This document shows, in pieces, positions 46,870 through 59,199 of a DNA stretch of 64,000 bases. The notes beneath the pieces were generated by a model that had not been told where the DNA came from, did not search any database, and worked only from the letters and a program-made list of their open reading frames with translations. The stretch is taken from contig NC_134016.1 of the NCBI RefSeq assembly GCF_040712315.1, positions 4,751,501 to 4,815,500 of the forward strand, read 5' to 3'. Numbering within the stretch: position 1 is the first letter of the stretch; each line of letters begins with the position of its first letter. This DNA is from Castanea sativa (taxonomy: Eukaryota > Streptophyta > Magnoliopsida > Fagales > Fagaceae). The position numbers were made by a program, and so were the translations under genes.

Positions 46870-48215
46870 AACAAAACAAAAGGATTTTTCCAACATATAA
46901 TTGCTTACTAAATGCTCTACCATGATACTACTACCTGCCTAACACGTGCACAGCTTATACACATATTCCAGCCCACCATAGACCATAAAAACACATTTGC
47001 CAATCCAAGCACATGCCCAGCAATTCAATCTTGACCCATTACACCCCAAGTGGAGGGCTTAGCCGTGTCAATGGCAACCTTTTCAAATCCGGTTACATAG
47101 TCCACAAAGCAACATCACCAACCATATGTGTAGTCCAACCATGATTGGTCAAGCAAGTCATAGCCTAAACTCATTTTTCCCACATGAACCAACCAGCAGG
47201 CCCACACTAATGCAACCCAGGTAGGTCCTACCTTAGACACAAGTAGAAGTAGCCACTCACTACTCTTCAACTTTCCCAATTTATTTTATATTGTAAAATT
47301 AATAGTAAGTTTAGGTTTTTTTTTTTTTAGTTTTCCTTGAAATTGATGATGCATTGAGCATTGAGAATTGAGAAATTGGGAAAAGAATTGCGTCAGTAGC
47401 ATCACTCAAGGGAAGATGGCCGAAGTAAAAATAAAGTCATCTGTGTTGGATGAAAAGGGCCTATATTTCTTCAGCATCATGATTTTAATCAATCAACGTT
47501 GTACGTAGTTTGGGCCAAAACTAAAGGAACCATTGCAACATGAACTTGATCAACTTGAGTCCATTGTGGTTTTGAGATGAACCCAAGCCAAAAAGCCCAC
47601 ATGGCCCAATTTAATTGGCCCAGAAGTTATTTCTCACATGAAAAGTAAAATTTCTCATATGAATAGTGTGATAAAAATAATAATAGACGTGGCCGACGTA
47701 CCTTAATTAGTCTGTTGAGAATCTATAACTAATCCCAAAATTTTGAGATAAAACCCGAATATTTGGCAATGCATGGCAGCTGGGTATTTCTGTAATGAAA
47801 CTAACCCCAACTCTACTAGTCTTTTTGTTGTTAGAGTTTTACATTTGCAAGAGAAGGGTTTTGTCCACTAGAACAATCACTATTACTTGAAATTCAAGAA
47901 CTGCTTGAATGAATAGGTATAGCTTGGACACCTTGGACATAAAGTTGGGTTGAGAAAATTCTTGACAACAAGCTTGCATAACCTGAGGTACTAATAGTGT
48001 AGGCTAAGAACCAGCAGACTTCCAAGTAATTCCAGCAATATTGCTGACTAATTGTCATACAGACAAACAACTTCTTATAACATAAAACTGCTGACATCTT
48101 TGTTGGATGAATGAGTTTTTTGGTCTAGTGACCCCCACTTCAAAAAACGAGGTCCAAAACCAATTACACTACCCTGTTAAAATTGGATTCGAATCATACA
48201 GAGTTCACAGTGCTA
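46870..48215. other. Non-coding intergenic DNA
   Basis: No gene seen. Less AT-rich than neighbouring DNA between 46,960 and 47,280, but all frames are closed. A SINE-like stretch (GGTCTAGTGACCCCC ... GGATTCGAATC) is possible at 48,120-48,195. Confidence 0.45.
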
Positions 48216-48415
48216 CAAGTAGAGTTCGTTAAATCACTTCTTTAATGATTTAATGGTGCAGATTTTCTTTGTCGATTTCATTAACAATCATCTTAATTGT
48301 TTTGTTTACAATATTATTTTATTATTTTAAGAATATTATTAATGAAATGCTAACATGGCAGAATCTAATCCATTAAATCATTAAAGAGTGGTTAAAATTT
48401 AATGAACTCTACTTG
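48216..48415. mobile_element. 200-bp MITE with long inverted ends
   Basis: The left arm CAAGTAGAGTTCGTTAAATC...TTTAATGATTTAATGG pairs with the right arm CCATTAAATCATTAAA...GAACTCTACTTG over about 50 bp. No coding capacity; the target duplication is unclear. It lies 310 bp beyond the stop codon of the following minus-strand gene. Confidence 0.75.
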
Positions 48416-48726
48416 GTAGAGTTCCTAGGAACTCTAGAAGATCTGAATCCGTTAAAATTTGTGTAGTTTTTCTTATTAAAAAAAAAAAAAATTGTGGATT
48501 TGTGCTATTACGAGTTTCCAACAAATAAGAGAAACTGTTTCTCAAAAAAAAAAAAAAAAAAAAAAAACCTGACTGTCCAAACCACTGCATGATTCCCTGT
48601 CAACTAAAACTGAAGCTATATTCATCTGAAAATTGTTCATACATAATAACACTACATATTTGCTAACCAGCCCCATAATTTGCATCAGGTTATGGAAAAT
48701 ACAGAGATTTTCAGATTATTTTTCAC

Positions 48727-51700
48727 TCACTGGCTATCAGGCTCGCCAGAGGATCTCTTGCTCCAACCAACTGAGCCAGCTTTGCGCTCCCCACGCTTTC
48801 TCTTATTCTTAGGAAAATTAACATCTGATGCTAAACAAGTTTTCAGAGTTGATTGCTCCTGAGACCCTACAGATTTTTCTACAGTAAGAGGTTCGGATTT
48901 TGGAATTAAAGGGACGATAAGAGGTTCTGATTTTGGAATTAAAGGGACAGTAGGAGGTTCTGATTTTGGAATTAAAGGGAGATTGGTGCTTTCTTGCTCG
49001 CCTATCTCTGGCTCCTGTTGCATCTCAGTGGCTTGGTTACCTATCATTTTGAAAGTGTGCCTTTCTGCTTCAGCTGCCTCAGTATGTACCAGAACACTAT
49101 CTACAATCTGCAGGTATTAAATATCACAATAATAAAGGGATCAATCATTTACCATTAGACAGATGTGACAGCACAAAAGATTTACATATCAAGGGAGTTC
49201 ATGAACCCATAAGAATCCCATAAAAATAGGCTTCTACAGAGACAAACATTAATAGAATGGTAGAAAAGAATATGTGTGGTGGACCTGACATATCTATTGG
49301 GGATCCATAATCAATCCCAAAAATTTGGAACTAGGGGTGTGCAGAAAACCCACCAACCTGCCAAACCCGACCCGACCCAACCCAACCCACCGGGTTGGGT
49401 CGGTTTTTAGGGCTTGGTGGGTTGGGTTAGGTTATAATATTTTTTTGTAGCGGGTCGGGTTGGGTTTGGGTCATAAAATTACAAACCCACCAAACCCGAC
49501 CCGACCTACCCATATTTTAATATATATTTAAAATATATTATATATTTAACAAATATTTTTTTTAAGCTAAAACCAGCTGTAGAGCACTTCATCAATTCCT
49601 ACAAACATATATAATATAATAACCTATTACTTTCTTTAATATATATTTGAATATATTATATAATTAATAAAAAAAATATGGGTTCAATTTAATAATAATA
49701 ATAATAAATATAAATAAAAATGTCTAACTCATGGGTTCAACCCGACCTATGTAGGTTGGATTGGGTTGAACATATGTGGTGGGTTGGGTTGGATCGAATT
49801 TTTTTTGACCCACCATGGTGGGTTGGGTCAAAAAATTTCCTCAACCCGACCTAACTCGACCCATGCACACCCCTATTTAGGACTAAGGATTCGTTTGGAT
49901 TGAGGGGGGGGGGGTGGGGAAGAAAGGGGAGTGGAGGAGAGTAGAGTTTGATAAAAATAGGCTAATTTTGAGTCAAATCTACTCTACTCCCCCTCAATCT
50001 AAACGGACCATAAGGCTTGACTGTTGTTATTAATGGAGATGTTATTATAGGAAATTATATTTATGGAGATGTTATTCTAACGACCTCATCCTAGGTGATG
50101 TGAGAAATGATACAATGGTATACCATTACTTTGTCAAGAATATTGCCCACAAATGTCAGTGGACCATGGTTATCAAAATCTTGATCTGGATCCTATGATC
50201 TTACAATTTTACGATCCCACCTGCCTAAAACGATCAAGATCTTTCAAGGATCTTTGCGATCGTTCAGGATCGGTAGGATTATACAATTTTGACAATTCCA
50301 AACAATCCTAATTTCTTGTAATCTTCTTTAACTTGACAGAAGACTCAATTGGACCCAAATGAAAAATAACATCCTAATAGACCAAGTTTTGCTATTTCAA
50401 TATAGAGAAATAGAGTGTTAGTTGGATCCAAATAAACAATAACATCCCAAGATAGTGTCATGTTTTAAGGTTTTTGGTCTTTTTAAATGATACTTACAAA
50501 TGGATGTAGTGATATATGGTAATTACGTCAAATAGATGCAATTTTTTGGTTTTTTATGAATCAATATATAATTTATGTGATTATTTAACATATTAATATG
50601 TATTTTTTGTTTTTTCTCAAATAATGTAAGATCTTACGATTCACGATCCAATCCACGATCCCACCTACCTCCCAAAATCCTACATAGGATCCCGATTTTG
50701 ACAACCTTGCAATGGACCATTTATAGCAGAATACAGTGCAACATACTTCTTGAGCTGGCGTTTTCCAGGAGCATGACAAAGTGCAGTAGGACCTAAGTAC
50801 CTAACAGTGTTGTGAAAACCACAATGAAAAAAGAAAACACAAGGATTGGATACACATTCTTGCAAAGGACAATTTGAGGTTTTGATATTTGTCAAAGAAA
50901 GTGGAAAAGGTCAGAAGCCAGTTTACAAATTAGATTCGGGAAACAATCACACTCGCGCTCACACAGATACACATGTTAAAAAAGAAAAATCAAAGACGCA
51001 TGGATGGTAAAAAAGCAAGTGTACAAGAAATGTTCCACCCCTACGTTATTTTGTTCAATTAGAAAGATTTAGAAGCAGAAACTATTTGCCACTTATTAAA
51101 AAAAAAAGGCAGAAACTATTTGCCGAAGTTGGAATAATTGTATACTTTGCTGGGAGCTACTGAATTTTTTATTTTTTGATAGGTAGAGATAGTGGGTAAG
51201 AGGAATGTGGCTATTGAAAAATATAGAAGCAGCATTATGTAGCGTGCGTTTGGGTTAAGATGAAAAATGAAAATTATTTCACTATTTAGCTTATTTTTAA
51301 TACTATTTATGGGTCTTACTGCACTTTTTGGCACTATTTATGGATCTCACTGTACTATTCAACTAATTTTTACCTTTATCTACAATACTTTTAGCAATAA
51401 TTTTTCAGTTTCAGCAAAATAAACGGCATCCAAACACACCCTTAAGTTTAACAAAGCTTTAATTTCAGAATTTAAAAATTAGATAGGGGATCAGTGGAAC
51501 TTTTATATACTAACATTCAAGCTAAATGAAAAACGAAGGCCTAATGTTATAAAAACATGCAGTTATATTAGTATGATACCATAGAAAGCATCTATCTAAA
51601 AAAATTAAAATTAAAAATTAAAAAAACCAAATTATATATATATAATTGTTAAGGGGATGAGACTTACATCTTCACATGAATCTCCAGTCTGTGGCTGATG

Positions 51701-54594
51701 GAGGGTGACATCAGCAGCAGACAACAGTCCAGCCGTGCTTTCAATTATATCAGGAACATGGATTGCCTCCTTATAACTTGAAATGGCACTTTCAGGCATA
51801 ACAAGATCTCCATGATCATACTCTGATATATGTTTAGTTGGAGAATATATAGGTCCCACTGATATAGCGTCTCCATTGCCAGCAGAGAATGTAGGACTAT
51901 GAGCAGAGCTGGTCTGTGCATCACCAGGTGCTAGAAGGCTCAAATTCTCTGAGGAAGAAAACCTAGCAGCATTTTTGGACATGACCACATCAATCTGACT
52001 CTTCAGCTTGTGAACCCGAGAGTGCACCAATTCAATTTTCCAAAGGACTTGCTCCAAAAAATTATCACCATCTCTAAACTCAAAAAATGACCAATCATTA
52101 CTAATGCCAAATTTGTCATTGCAAGGGTCATTTTGGTCTGTGATTACTGCCCCAGATAATAGCAAGCAGCAGCATTCAGAGTTAACATTTGAAGAAAGAC
52201 ATTCATATCAGTAGAATGATCAACATTAACAGAAAAAATTCATATCATTTAGACAGAAATTAAAGGTGAGCATCAGAACATGGAAAAGAGCAACATGCGG
52301 TTAGCTGTATTGAAAAAGATTGACAATATTGCACTACCTAAAATTTAGATGGTAAAATTAAACTACTCTATCTCAAAAATTGTAAAGGCACATAGAGTCC
52401 ATAAAATACCAAAACAGAATAAAAATTCCATAAGATACTTTACTGCCTTCCTTATTATTCAGGTAACATGGCATGCTATACAGCACAAACAAATACACGT
52501 GCAGTAAATCTTTTTTTGAAGGATAAAACATGTGCAGAAGCAACTCTAACCTGGATTACCAAAATCGTCAGCCACTGTGCCATCTGGATCAGACTTCTTA
52601 AGCTCTGCGATATAACATAACGTCACACATTGACATTTATTTACTTCTTCTTTTTTCTTTTTCTTTTTTTGAGAGAGAGAAGGGGGTGGGTGGGGGGGGG
52701 GGGGGGTTGGCAGTGTTGTTGGAGAGCAAAGCACCAAAACCATTATAGTTAAAGAAAAAGCTTGTACCAAGATAAGAGAAAAGATGATGTTTTGACATAT
52801 ATGATGTTAAATCAGTTGTGTCTTCAACTCTCTTTCGTTTCCTCCTCTTTATTGTCTTTTTTTTGAAGCATTGACTAGAAAATGGCAATGACTTTGAACC
52901 CAATCCTTCAAAGGTAAACTGATCAAATCCCGGTTGTTTTCTCTGGTCATATGCTGCAAGCTCTCTGGCATATTTTAACGCTTGCAACTCCATCTCCTTG
53001 ATTCTCAATTCTGTCCATTTGCAACGCCACATCAAAGGGCGTATAAAGTTCCTCCAATGATTTGTCAATTTCTTCTTCCTATAATGGAAGAATTTTCTTG
53101 GGTAAGTGAAGCATACAAAGTTGTATTGTATAAACCATCTAAAAGATAATGATGAGCATGTACATAACATAATCGCAGATGCATATAATATATCATCCAT
53201 TTTAGCGAAACTAAACAATGATTAGATCATAATATTCCATTATTCACATTATTGTAGACCCAAAGACATTAGTATATCCCAAAGATAGCTAGACTCACAC
53301 TCACTGAAGAACTGGAAGAAATTGGGTAAATACAAGAATCTGTCAGTATTTCTGAGTAACGCCGTATGGCTAGGGAAACGGAATGTAGACCCATGGATTT
53401 GGAAATTTTTGGAAATATCTAAGGAACAGCCAACAGTCAAATGTAATCTATGAAGAAAGAATTCCTTAGACTGGCAACATCTATACAGTTAAATATCATT
53501 AGTCAAGAATGAGCTCTTTATGACCTACAAAAAGATGCTTGTGTCAACATGATGGAAGGATCGAAATTAGATTTACCATGATAATTAATAACCTGATTTA
53601 CAGCCCAGCAATAGTACTGTCATCTGATTTCATATAATTGAACACAACATCACTTACTAGATCAATTTATGGTTCCTTTATCATTAAGTTCATTATCCCA
53701 AAACTACTTATCAAATAAAAAAAGAGTACATTATACCAAAAATAACTTCTTTTTTTATAAGTAATTATCCCAAAACTAACTTCAGATAAGAGTTCCTATA
53801 ATTCATTGATTCCATCAATTTCTCAATAGCTAAAGCTTCGCTAAAGAGTATTAAATATTATCAATTCATCAATTTTCAACATAGAACTTTAAAAATGATA
53901 AACAATTGTACACCAAACCATATGAATAAGGCTTTTATCTTAGGCTTTTCATTTCAAAATACACAAATAAGCAACATAATAGAATTTAAAATGCCATTGT
54001 AGTGTAGTCATACTTCTTCATTCTAGGGTAGAGGTATGGGTTTCAACCTCTGGTAGGTGGGGACTTGTGGGGTTACAGTATACTCCATCTTATCTTTGAC
54101 CACGAAAGCAATAGGAAGGGGAGGGAGAGAGAGAGAGAGAGATTAAAAGGTAGAATATATGGGATTAAAACAAACCTCAATTGGAGTGTATTACGAAATG
54201 TATCAAATGAAGAACCCAAACCGTTGTCCCCAAAGAATTGCGATTCCACTTCTCCTTCACTCAATCCAGAACAATTCTCTATATCAGATGTAGAGTCAGC
54301 AAACGAGCTGGAATAATCAGTTGCATCTGGATCCTCACTTTTAGTCCATCCAATGTCACTTTTAATTGTACTTCCAACTATATCAACCTCAAGATCCTCA
54401 GGGAACTTTGTAGCCTTACTTTGATTACCCAAAATAGCTTGTGTCCCAATTTTAGTGCCTCCATTCCTGCAAATTAAACCCTTCCCACCTGAGTTTTTAA
54501 GGGAATTAATCTTCTCCGCAGCGGGTGCTACTTTTGCTGTTATGTGAGGTTTAATGTCCAGGTCAGTGTCCATGAATAGTTGAACAGGACCCAT
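48727..54594 (-). CDS. Plant protein of unknown function, five coding exons, probably nuclear
   Basis: Exons: 54594-54176, 53078-52768, 52604-52551, 52146-51668, 49107-48727; 547 residues. Junction phases (2, 1, 1, 0) agree across all four introns, and each has GT-AG ends. The N-terminal third is acidic and Ser-rich (DPDATDYSSSFADSTSDIEN). Residues about 147-200 form the most conserved-looking block: HWRNFIRPLMWRCKWTELRI, KYARELAAYDQRK, FEGLGSKSLPF. A basic cluster KKKTIKRRKRKR at 212-223 looks like a nuclear localisation signal, followed by VEDTTDLTSYMSKHHLFSY. The centre has WKIELVHSRVHKLKSQIDVV, a likely short coiled coil. The last exon has 11-residue repeats around PLIPKSEP and ends in a basic tail. 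I recall similar Arabidopsis proteins of unknown function but no established role. Confidence 0.85.
48885..48990 (-). repeat. 33-bp coding tandem repeats
   Basis: Three units of GGTTC(G/T)GATTTTGGAATT-type sequence encode PLIPKSEP plus a variable three-residue spacer in the last exon of the 547-residue protein. The reading frame is preserved. Confidence 0.9.
49324..49883. mobile_element. hAT-like MITE with 8-bp target duplication
   Basis: Element 49332-49875 (544 bp). The ends are TAGGGGTGTGCA and TGCACACCCCTA. The flanks TTTGGAAC (49324-49331) and TTTAGGAC (49876-49883) form an 8-bp duplication with two mismatches. Both ends carry many GGGTTGGGT / ACCCGACCC subterminal words. It lies in the fourth coding intron of the 547-residue gene. 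Confidence 0.85.
49887..50012. mobile_element. Short MITE next to the hAT element
   Basis: The left end TTCGTTTGGATTGAGGGG and right end CCCCTCAATCTAAACGGA are inverted repeats about 85 bp apart. AAGG flanks both sides. It includes a run of G at 49905-49914. Confidence 0.65.
50159..50720. mobile_element. Mutator-like MITE with 9-bp target duplication
   Basis: Element about 50168-50711. The left GGTTATCAAAATCTTGATC and right GATCCCGATTTTGACAACC are inverted. Flanks GTGGACCAT (50159-50167) and ATGGACCAT (50712-50720) match at 8 of 9. Both ends are studded with GGATCCTA, GATCGT and CGATCCCACC words. Same intron as the hAT MITE. Confidence 0.7.
51241..51440. mobile_element. MITE-like element, GTGCGTTTGG family
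   Basis: AGCGTGCGTTTGGGTT at the left and GGCATCCAAACACACCC at the right are inverted. The interior has repeated ACTATTTATGG(G/A)TCT and CACTGCAC/CACTGTAC words. Related to the element at 25.6 kb. Same intron as the preceding two elements. Confidence 0.6.
52676..52710. repeat. G-run in an intron
   Basis: GGGGTGGGT followed by about 16 G in a row, inside the second coding intron of the 547-residue gene. On the transcribed strand it is a C-run. Confidence 0.8.
53990..54075 (+). mobile_element. tRNA-derived SINE-like sequence in an intron
   Basis: CATTGTAGTGTAGTCATAC (A-box region) and GGTATGGGTTTCAACCTCTG (B-box region) sit about 30 bp apart, followed by GTAGGTGGGGACTTGTGGGG. Located in the first coding intron of the 547-residue gene. 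Confidence 0.45.
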
Positions 54595-55625
54595 ACCACA
54601 ATATTTCCAAACTCAGCTCATTTCTTCTGACACTGAAAGAAATTTCCTTTATAGTTAGCATGAACCAAGATGTGACCAGTATTATACTGAGTAAAAGCAA
54701 TTTCATGAAATTTTAAACCCATCAAACTACTTTTGATGTTGTATCCAGTATCGCTTAAAATGATAAAGCACAGTAAAATACAGCAAAGCACAGTATGAGA
54801 ATGCAAGATTTTGTTGCTAATTCAGAATCAATAAGAGAAATAATTTTATGCATAATGGAAAATAACAATGGCTTCTCATACCAACAACATACAGGAAATC
54901 ATGCTATGAAGTACAAATTTTTTATTCCAATTCCAATCTTGGGTTCTACTATATTATCCCAATCATAAAATAACATTAATTTTCTTGTTTCCATTTTTTA
55001 ATGCACAAGTGATATCAAACTTGCCACCATATATCCAAAAAAAAATAAAAAAAAGATTACATACATAAAACATAACCAATTATTCCCAACTCCACAATTT
55101 TTCTTCAAACATACAACATGCATTAACAACCAAGAAAAGAATTCCATGACCAATTAACAATTCTCTATCCACAAACCTCAACAACCATACAAAACACACA
55201 CACATGTCAAAATACGAAAGATAAAGCCTTTTTCAGGAAGTGGGTAAGCTAACATACAAACAATTAGCAACCACCACAAGCTACACACAGTGACACAGAC
55301 AATTTCACATACACCAAGCGTCCAAAAAAAAAAAAAAAACCAAAACTTGGAACCAAAAAAAAAAAAAAATGCAGCAAGCTGAACATACTAGATAAGCTAC
55401 CAATAAGTCAACAAGCATGGCTGCATATGATAGATAGATACATACACGATAGTCATACATGGGTGTTGAATATGAGTGTGTGTCTGCATGTGTTTGTGTT
55501 ACATATATATAGAGAGAGAGGTACCTGTATAAAGCGTGAAAATGAGGCAAGTGAAGAATAAGAGACTCTCTCTCTCTCTCTCTGTCTGTCTGTGTGTCTC
55601 GGCGGCGTTCAAAGAGTGACAAGTT
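54595..55625 (-). promoter_or_regulatory. Probable 5' UTR with an intron for the 547-residue gene
   Basis: Upstream of the start codon an acceptor, AATTTCTTTCAG|TGTCAG, lies at about 54638. A donor, ATACAG|GTACCT, lies at about 55524. The proposed leader exon (55525-55620) contains a GA run (CT on the plus strand 55566-55582). The layout mirrors that inferred for the IQD gene. Inference only. Confidence 0.5.
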
Positions 55626-56029
55626 AACGTTATAAACCTAGGTGTAAGATAGTGTCAAATTTAGTACTACTTCTATTTAGTATATGACGAGTGAGCTTCC
55701 CGCTTTTGGAGGACACGTGTCTCTTTCCAATTGTTTTCTAACACCTGGGTTCTTTTCATTGGGTCACATTAGTGAATATTCTTAAATTTTATTCTCTTGT
55801 TCTTTTTTTCTTCTGCTGTTTTTTTTTCTCCAACATTTTCTTTCAATAATTAAGTTTGTTCACATTAGATGTAGATTAGATCATCCAGTGGCATTTGCGT
55901 AAGAGATCAAAATTCTAAAATCACTCACATCAATCATTCTAGATATTTGTAAGTTAGAAAAATTGCTGCAGTGATTGTTTATTAATCGTATATACACACG
56001 GTTACTGTAGTTAAATATTTCTTCTTCTT
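55626..56029. other. Non-coding; upstream flank of the 547-residue gene
   Basis: May hold its promoter. A CACGTGTC G-box-like word occurs near 55,714. No gene seen. Confidence 0.45.
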
Positions 56030-56860
56030 TTTTAATAATTTTTCATTTTTTCTCTTAATTGATAAATAAAATATATTTTACTAGAATGTAGTATAAAATA
56101 AATTATCTGATGTGAGGTGTTTTGAAAAATATTTATGTTCCTTTAAAAAAAATGTGTTAAATAGAAAAAGTAAATTCGTATGTTCTAAATTAGACAAATT
56201 TTTGCATAAACCAATGTGAATGCTCTTAAAATATGATAAGTCTACAATTTTCCCAATTAACTCCAAAAATACCCACATCAAGCTCATGTAAAACTATGTG
56301 TTTCATTTACATGGTTACTATAGCTATGTATCTCATTTTTTAATCATTTTATCATTTCTCTTTCTCTTAATTGATAAATAAATAATATTTTAATAAAATG
56401 TAATACAAAATAAATAATCTGATGTGTGGTTTTTTGAAAAAGTGGATGTGTAAAATAGAAAAAAAAAATTCTTATGTTAAAATAGACAAAATTTTTTTGC
56501 ACAAACTGATGCAAATGCCTGAAATAGCATAAGTCTACAATTTGCCCAACCAACTCCAAAAAATACCCACATCAAGTTCGTGTAAAACTATGCAAAATAA
56601 GATTCTAGCTATAATAACCATGAAAATATAAATGATTATTGTTTATATGCAAATATGTTTTTTAATATTTTCTTTACTTGTAGAGAGAGATGATTTGGGA
56701 GAGTAATAAAAAATTGATAAATATAATATTGTAATGAAATATAATGTAAAATAGGTAATGTGATATGTGTGTTTTTGAAAAGTGGTTATGTAAAAAAAAA
56801 AGTAGGACTTTATGCTAAATAAACAATAATTTTTGCACGATCTAATTCAATGCTTAGAGG
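56030..56860. repeat. Threefold AT-rich repeat, about 300 bp per unit
   Basis: Units begin near 56,040, 56,350 and 56,650. Each has TTGATAAATA, GTATAAAATAAATTATCTGATGTG-like sequence, TTTTTGCA(T/C)(A/G)AAC and, in the first two, ACTCCAAAAA(A)TACCCACATCAAG followed by GTAAAACTATG. The units are diverged. They look like three copies of a MITE inserted or duplicated side by side. Confidence 0.7.
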
Positions 56861-58690
56861 GCACAACAAATTTCTCTGCTTTTTCACAATTGTTGAGATG
56901 ATAGTTTTTTTTTTTTTTAATTTGATAATCGGGGAATGGAGGGATGTTGTTTTTGGAAATGCTAAAAGGTGCCAATTAGTTGAAGTATAAGGTTTTTTCT
57001 AACATGGTAGATTATTTTCAGCACTTAGTAATCCTTATGCTATATTATAAAAATTTACCACTTATTATAAGTTATGAAATTCATTGTGTCTAACCAAATT
57101 TTATGCGTACAATATTTATTAAATACTATAATTATGCATTTATTACGCTTTAACTAAGTTACATGACTATATCGTATAAGAATAAGTGCCCCCCCTAATA
57201 TAATTTCAAATAAATAAATGAAAGTTTTGATAACTGAATCTTAATCCAAGTAGTTTTTAAATTTTTTTTTTAATCTTTTGGGAAAGGATTTCACTTAAAG
57301 TAACATATGTTAATATTTTTAATGTAGTTATAATAAGTCACGTGGTTTTTTTTTATTAGACAGTCACATGGTGAAAAAAAAAATCATACAACTCGCAATA
57401 GTTAAACTAAGCCACATAATGCAAACACAATGTGTGACTTGAATTTTCTTATTAAAAGAAAAAATAATAGTAAATTGATAAAATAATAGAAAACAAATAA
57501 TGAAACTCCTCTTAAATTTTTATAAACTTTTGGTAGTAGAATTTTGAATCAGAAAAGTGTCACTTTTTAAAACATTGGCAATGAAGTTTAACCTAAAGCA
57601 ACTATGCTAATTACTTTAATGTATTTATAGTGAACACATGGAATAAAGAAGAAAGGTGAAAAATAAAGAATAAGAAACAAATGAGCGGGTGTCCACTATA
57701 ACATGTAGGTCACAATTTTTATGAAAATTATATGATATAATATAATTTAGACATGAGTTTAGACTAAAAAAAATTATTACGAATGTGTTTGGTGATAATA
57801 ATTATGTGACTATTTATTATTTAATTTTATAATTTGATAGTTACAATAAAGAGGAGAAATTTGAATCTTGAATGCTTTCTTTTTTTCTTTTTTTTTTGGT
57901 AAACTGAATGCTTTCTTTGAAACATTAGGATATTAGGAGATAAACTACAAGATTTTTGAGGAACTTCTAGTTTCCTACATGAAATTTTGGGCTAAAGTGC
58001 TCACATTGGTTCATTTAGAAGTGGGATGGACCATTTTGGAGGTCCAATGCACTTTGATTTGCAGATAGTGCGGTCTAGACGCCCAATCCTTCTATTGGAA
58101 TAGTTGGACACAAGAGCACATTAAGTTGCAGTAAGTTTATCGGCTTGGAGGAGCCCAATATCATGTAGTAGAAATTCAGTCTCCTGGGCTTTAAGGCGCA
58201 ATTTTGTGCAATGTCATCTACTATTTCCATTTAGGTTGGGCTCCAATAAGTGTTGCACTTGAATTTAGCTTAAAAAAACAAAATAACCCCGTCCCCCAAT
58301 ACCCCCCCTAAATACAGAAGACGAGAGAAATATTTCTGGCCAGTGCGATGATCATCAAGAAACTTTGTTGCATAGCCTCTAATCGTGCGAGCATGCCTAG
58401 TTTGTTTGGAAGTCAGACCTGGGTTTTGCTCCCCTTTATCAGAAACTGTACAGGAAATTTGAGGATTTGGTGGAGGAGGTAATGCATAGGAGTTCTGCTT
58501 GTCGGGTTTGCACTTTTCTCCCCCATTACTTGGTGTTTGTGGCAGCGTCGAAACAGGCTCAAAGAGAACCAGCTGACTTGGCAACTTCATTAACTAGGGA
58601 AACGAGCAAAGGAGCTAGTCTCGGAGCATCTCGATACGAACAAACAGCCTAACCAGGGTGGAGCCGCCCTGCTGGGGTTTGCTGGTAGAT
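56861..58690. other. Non-coding, mostly AT-rich
   Basis: No gene supported to about 57,960. From 57,960 to 58,690 base composition rises toward 45% GC and short open pieces appear, which may be the upstream part of the LINE fragment at 58.7 kb. I cannot assign a domain. Confidence 0.4.
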
Positions 58691-58691
58691 T

Positions 58692-59167
58692 TATAAGGCT
58701 AACTTTGATGCTGCATTTTTTGATGCCTCGGGTTGTGCAGGTATTGGAATGGTGTTTAGAGGTCACACTGGAAATATTATCGCTGCCTTAAGTCAGAAGA
58801 TTCCTTTGGTTCAGTCTTTGGAGTTGGCAAATGCTTTGGCGGTAGCACGTGCAATGGTGTATGCCAAGGAGTTGAGCTTGTTCAAGGTGGAAATAGAGGG
58901 GGGACAATTCACTGGTGATCAAAGCTTTGACTGATTCATGGCGATGTAGTACTTTGTTTGGTCATGTGATTGATGAGAGTCGGAGTTTAGGCACTACTCA
59001 TCAGTATTGCAAGTTCCAGCATGTTCGGAGGAAAGGAAATAGACTAGCTCATGTCTCAGCTAGAAGAACAGCTTTATCTGCAAACACAGATATATGGATA
59101 AAAATAGTGATTTGGATGATGTATTCCAATCGGATTTGGTTCAATAACATTTACTTACCTCTTTTTC

Positions 59168-59196
<29 letters not shown>
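58692..59196 (+). pseudogene. LINE 3' end: RNase H domain and poly(A) tail
   Basis: The frame YKANFDAAFFDASGCAGIGM continues to IIAALSQKIPL, AKELSLFKVEIEG, then (after a frameshift at about 58,905) LFGHVIDE and FQHVRRKGNRLAHVSARR. This is the plant RVT_3-type RNase H found at the C-terminus of many plant LINE polyproteins. The first catalytic Asp is kept (NFDAA). The expected Glu in the AEALA motif is Asn here (LANALAV), and the third Asp lies at the frameshift. A 29-A run (59168-59196) follows. The 5' part is missing, as usual for truncated LINE insertions. Confidence 0.8.

Positions 59197-59199
<3 letters not shown>

Noticed and set aside
52676..52710. A functional G-quadruplex regulating splicing
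   Set aside because: On the transcribed strand it is a C-run, and its length may be an assembly artefact; nothing else supports a function.
55305..55622. A minus-strand frame with hydrophobic stretches near the leader exon
   Set aside because: It spans the inferred 5' leader, its CT repeat and A/T runs; low complexity explains it.
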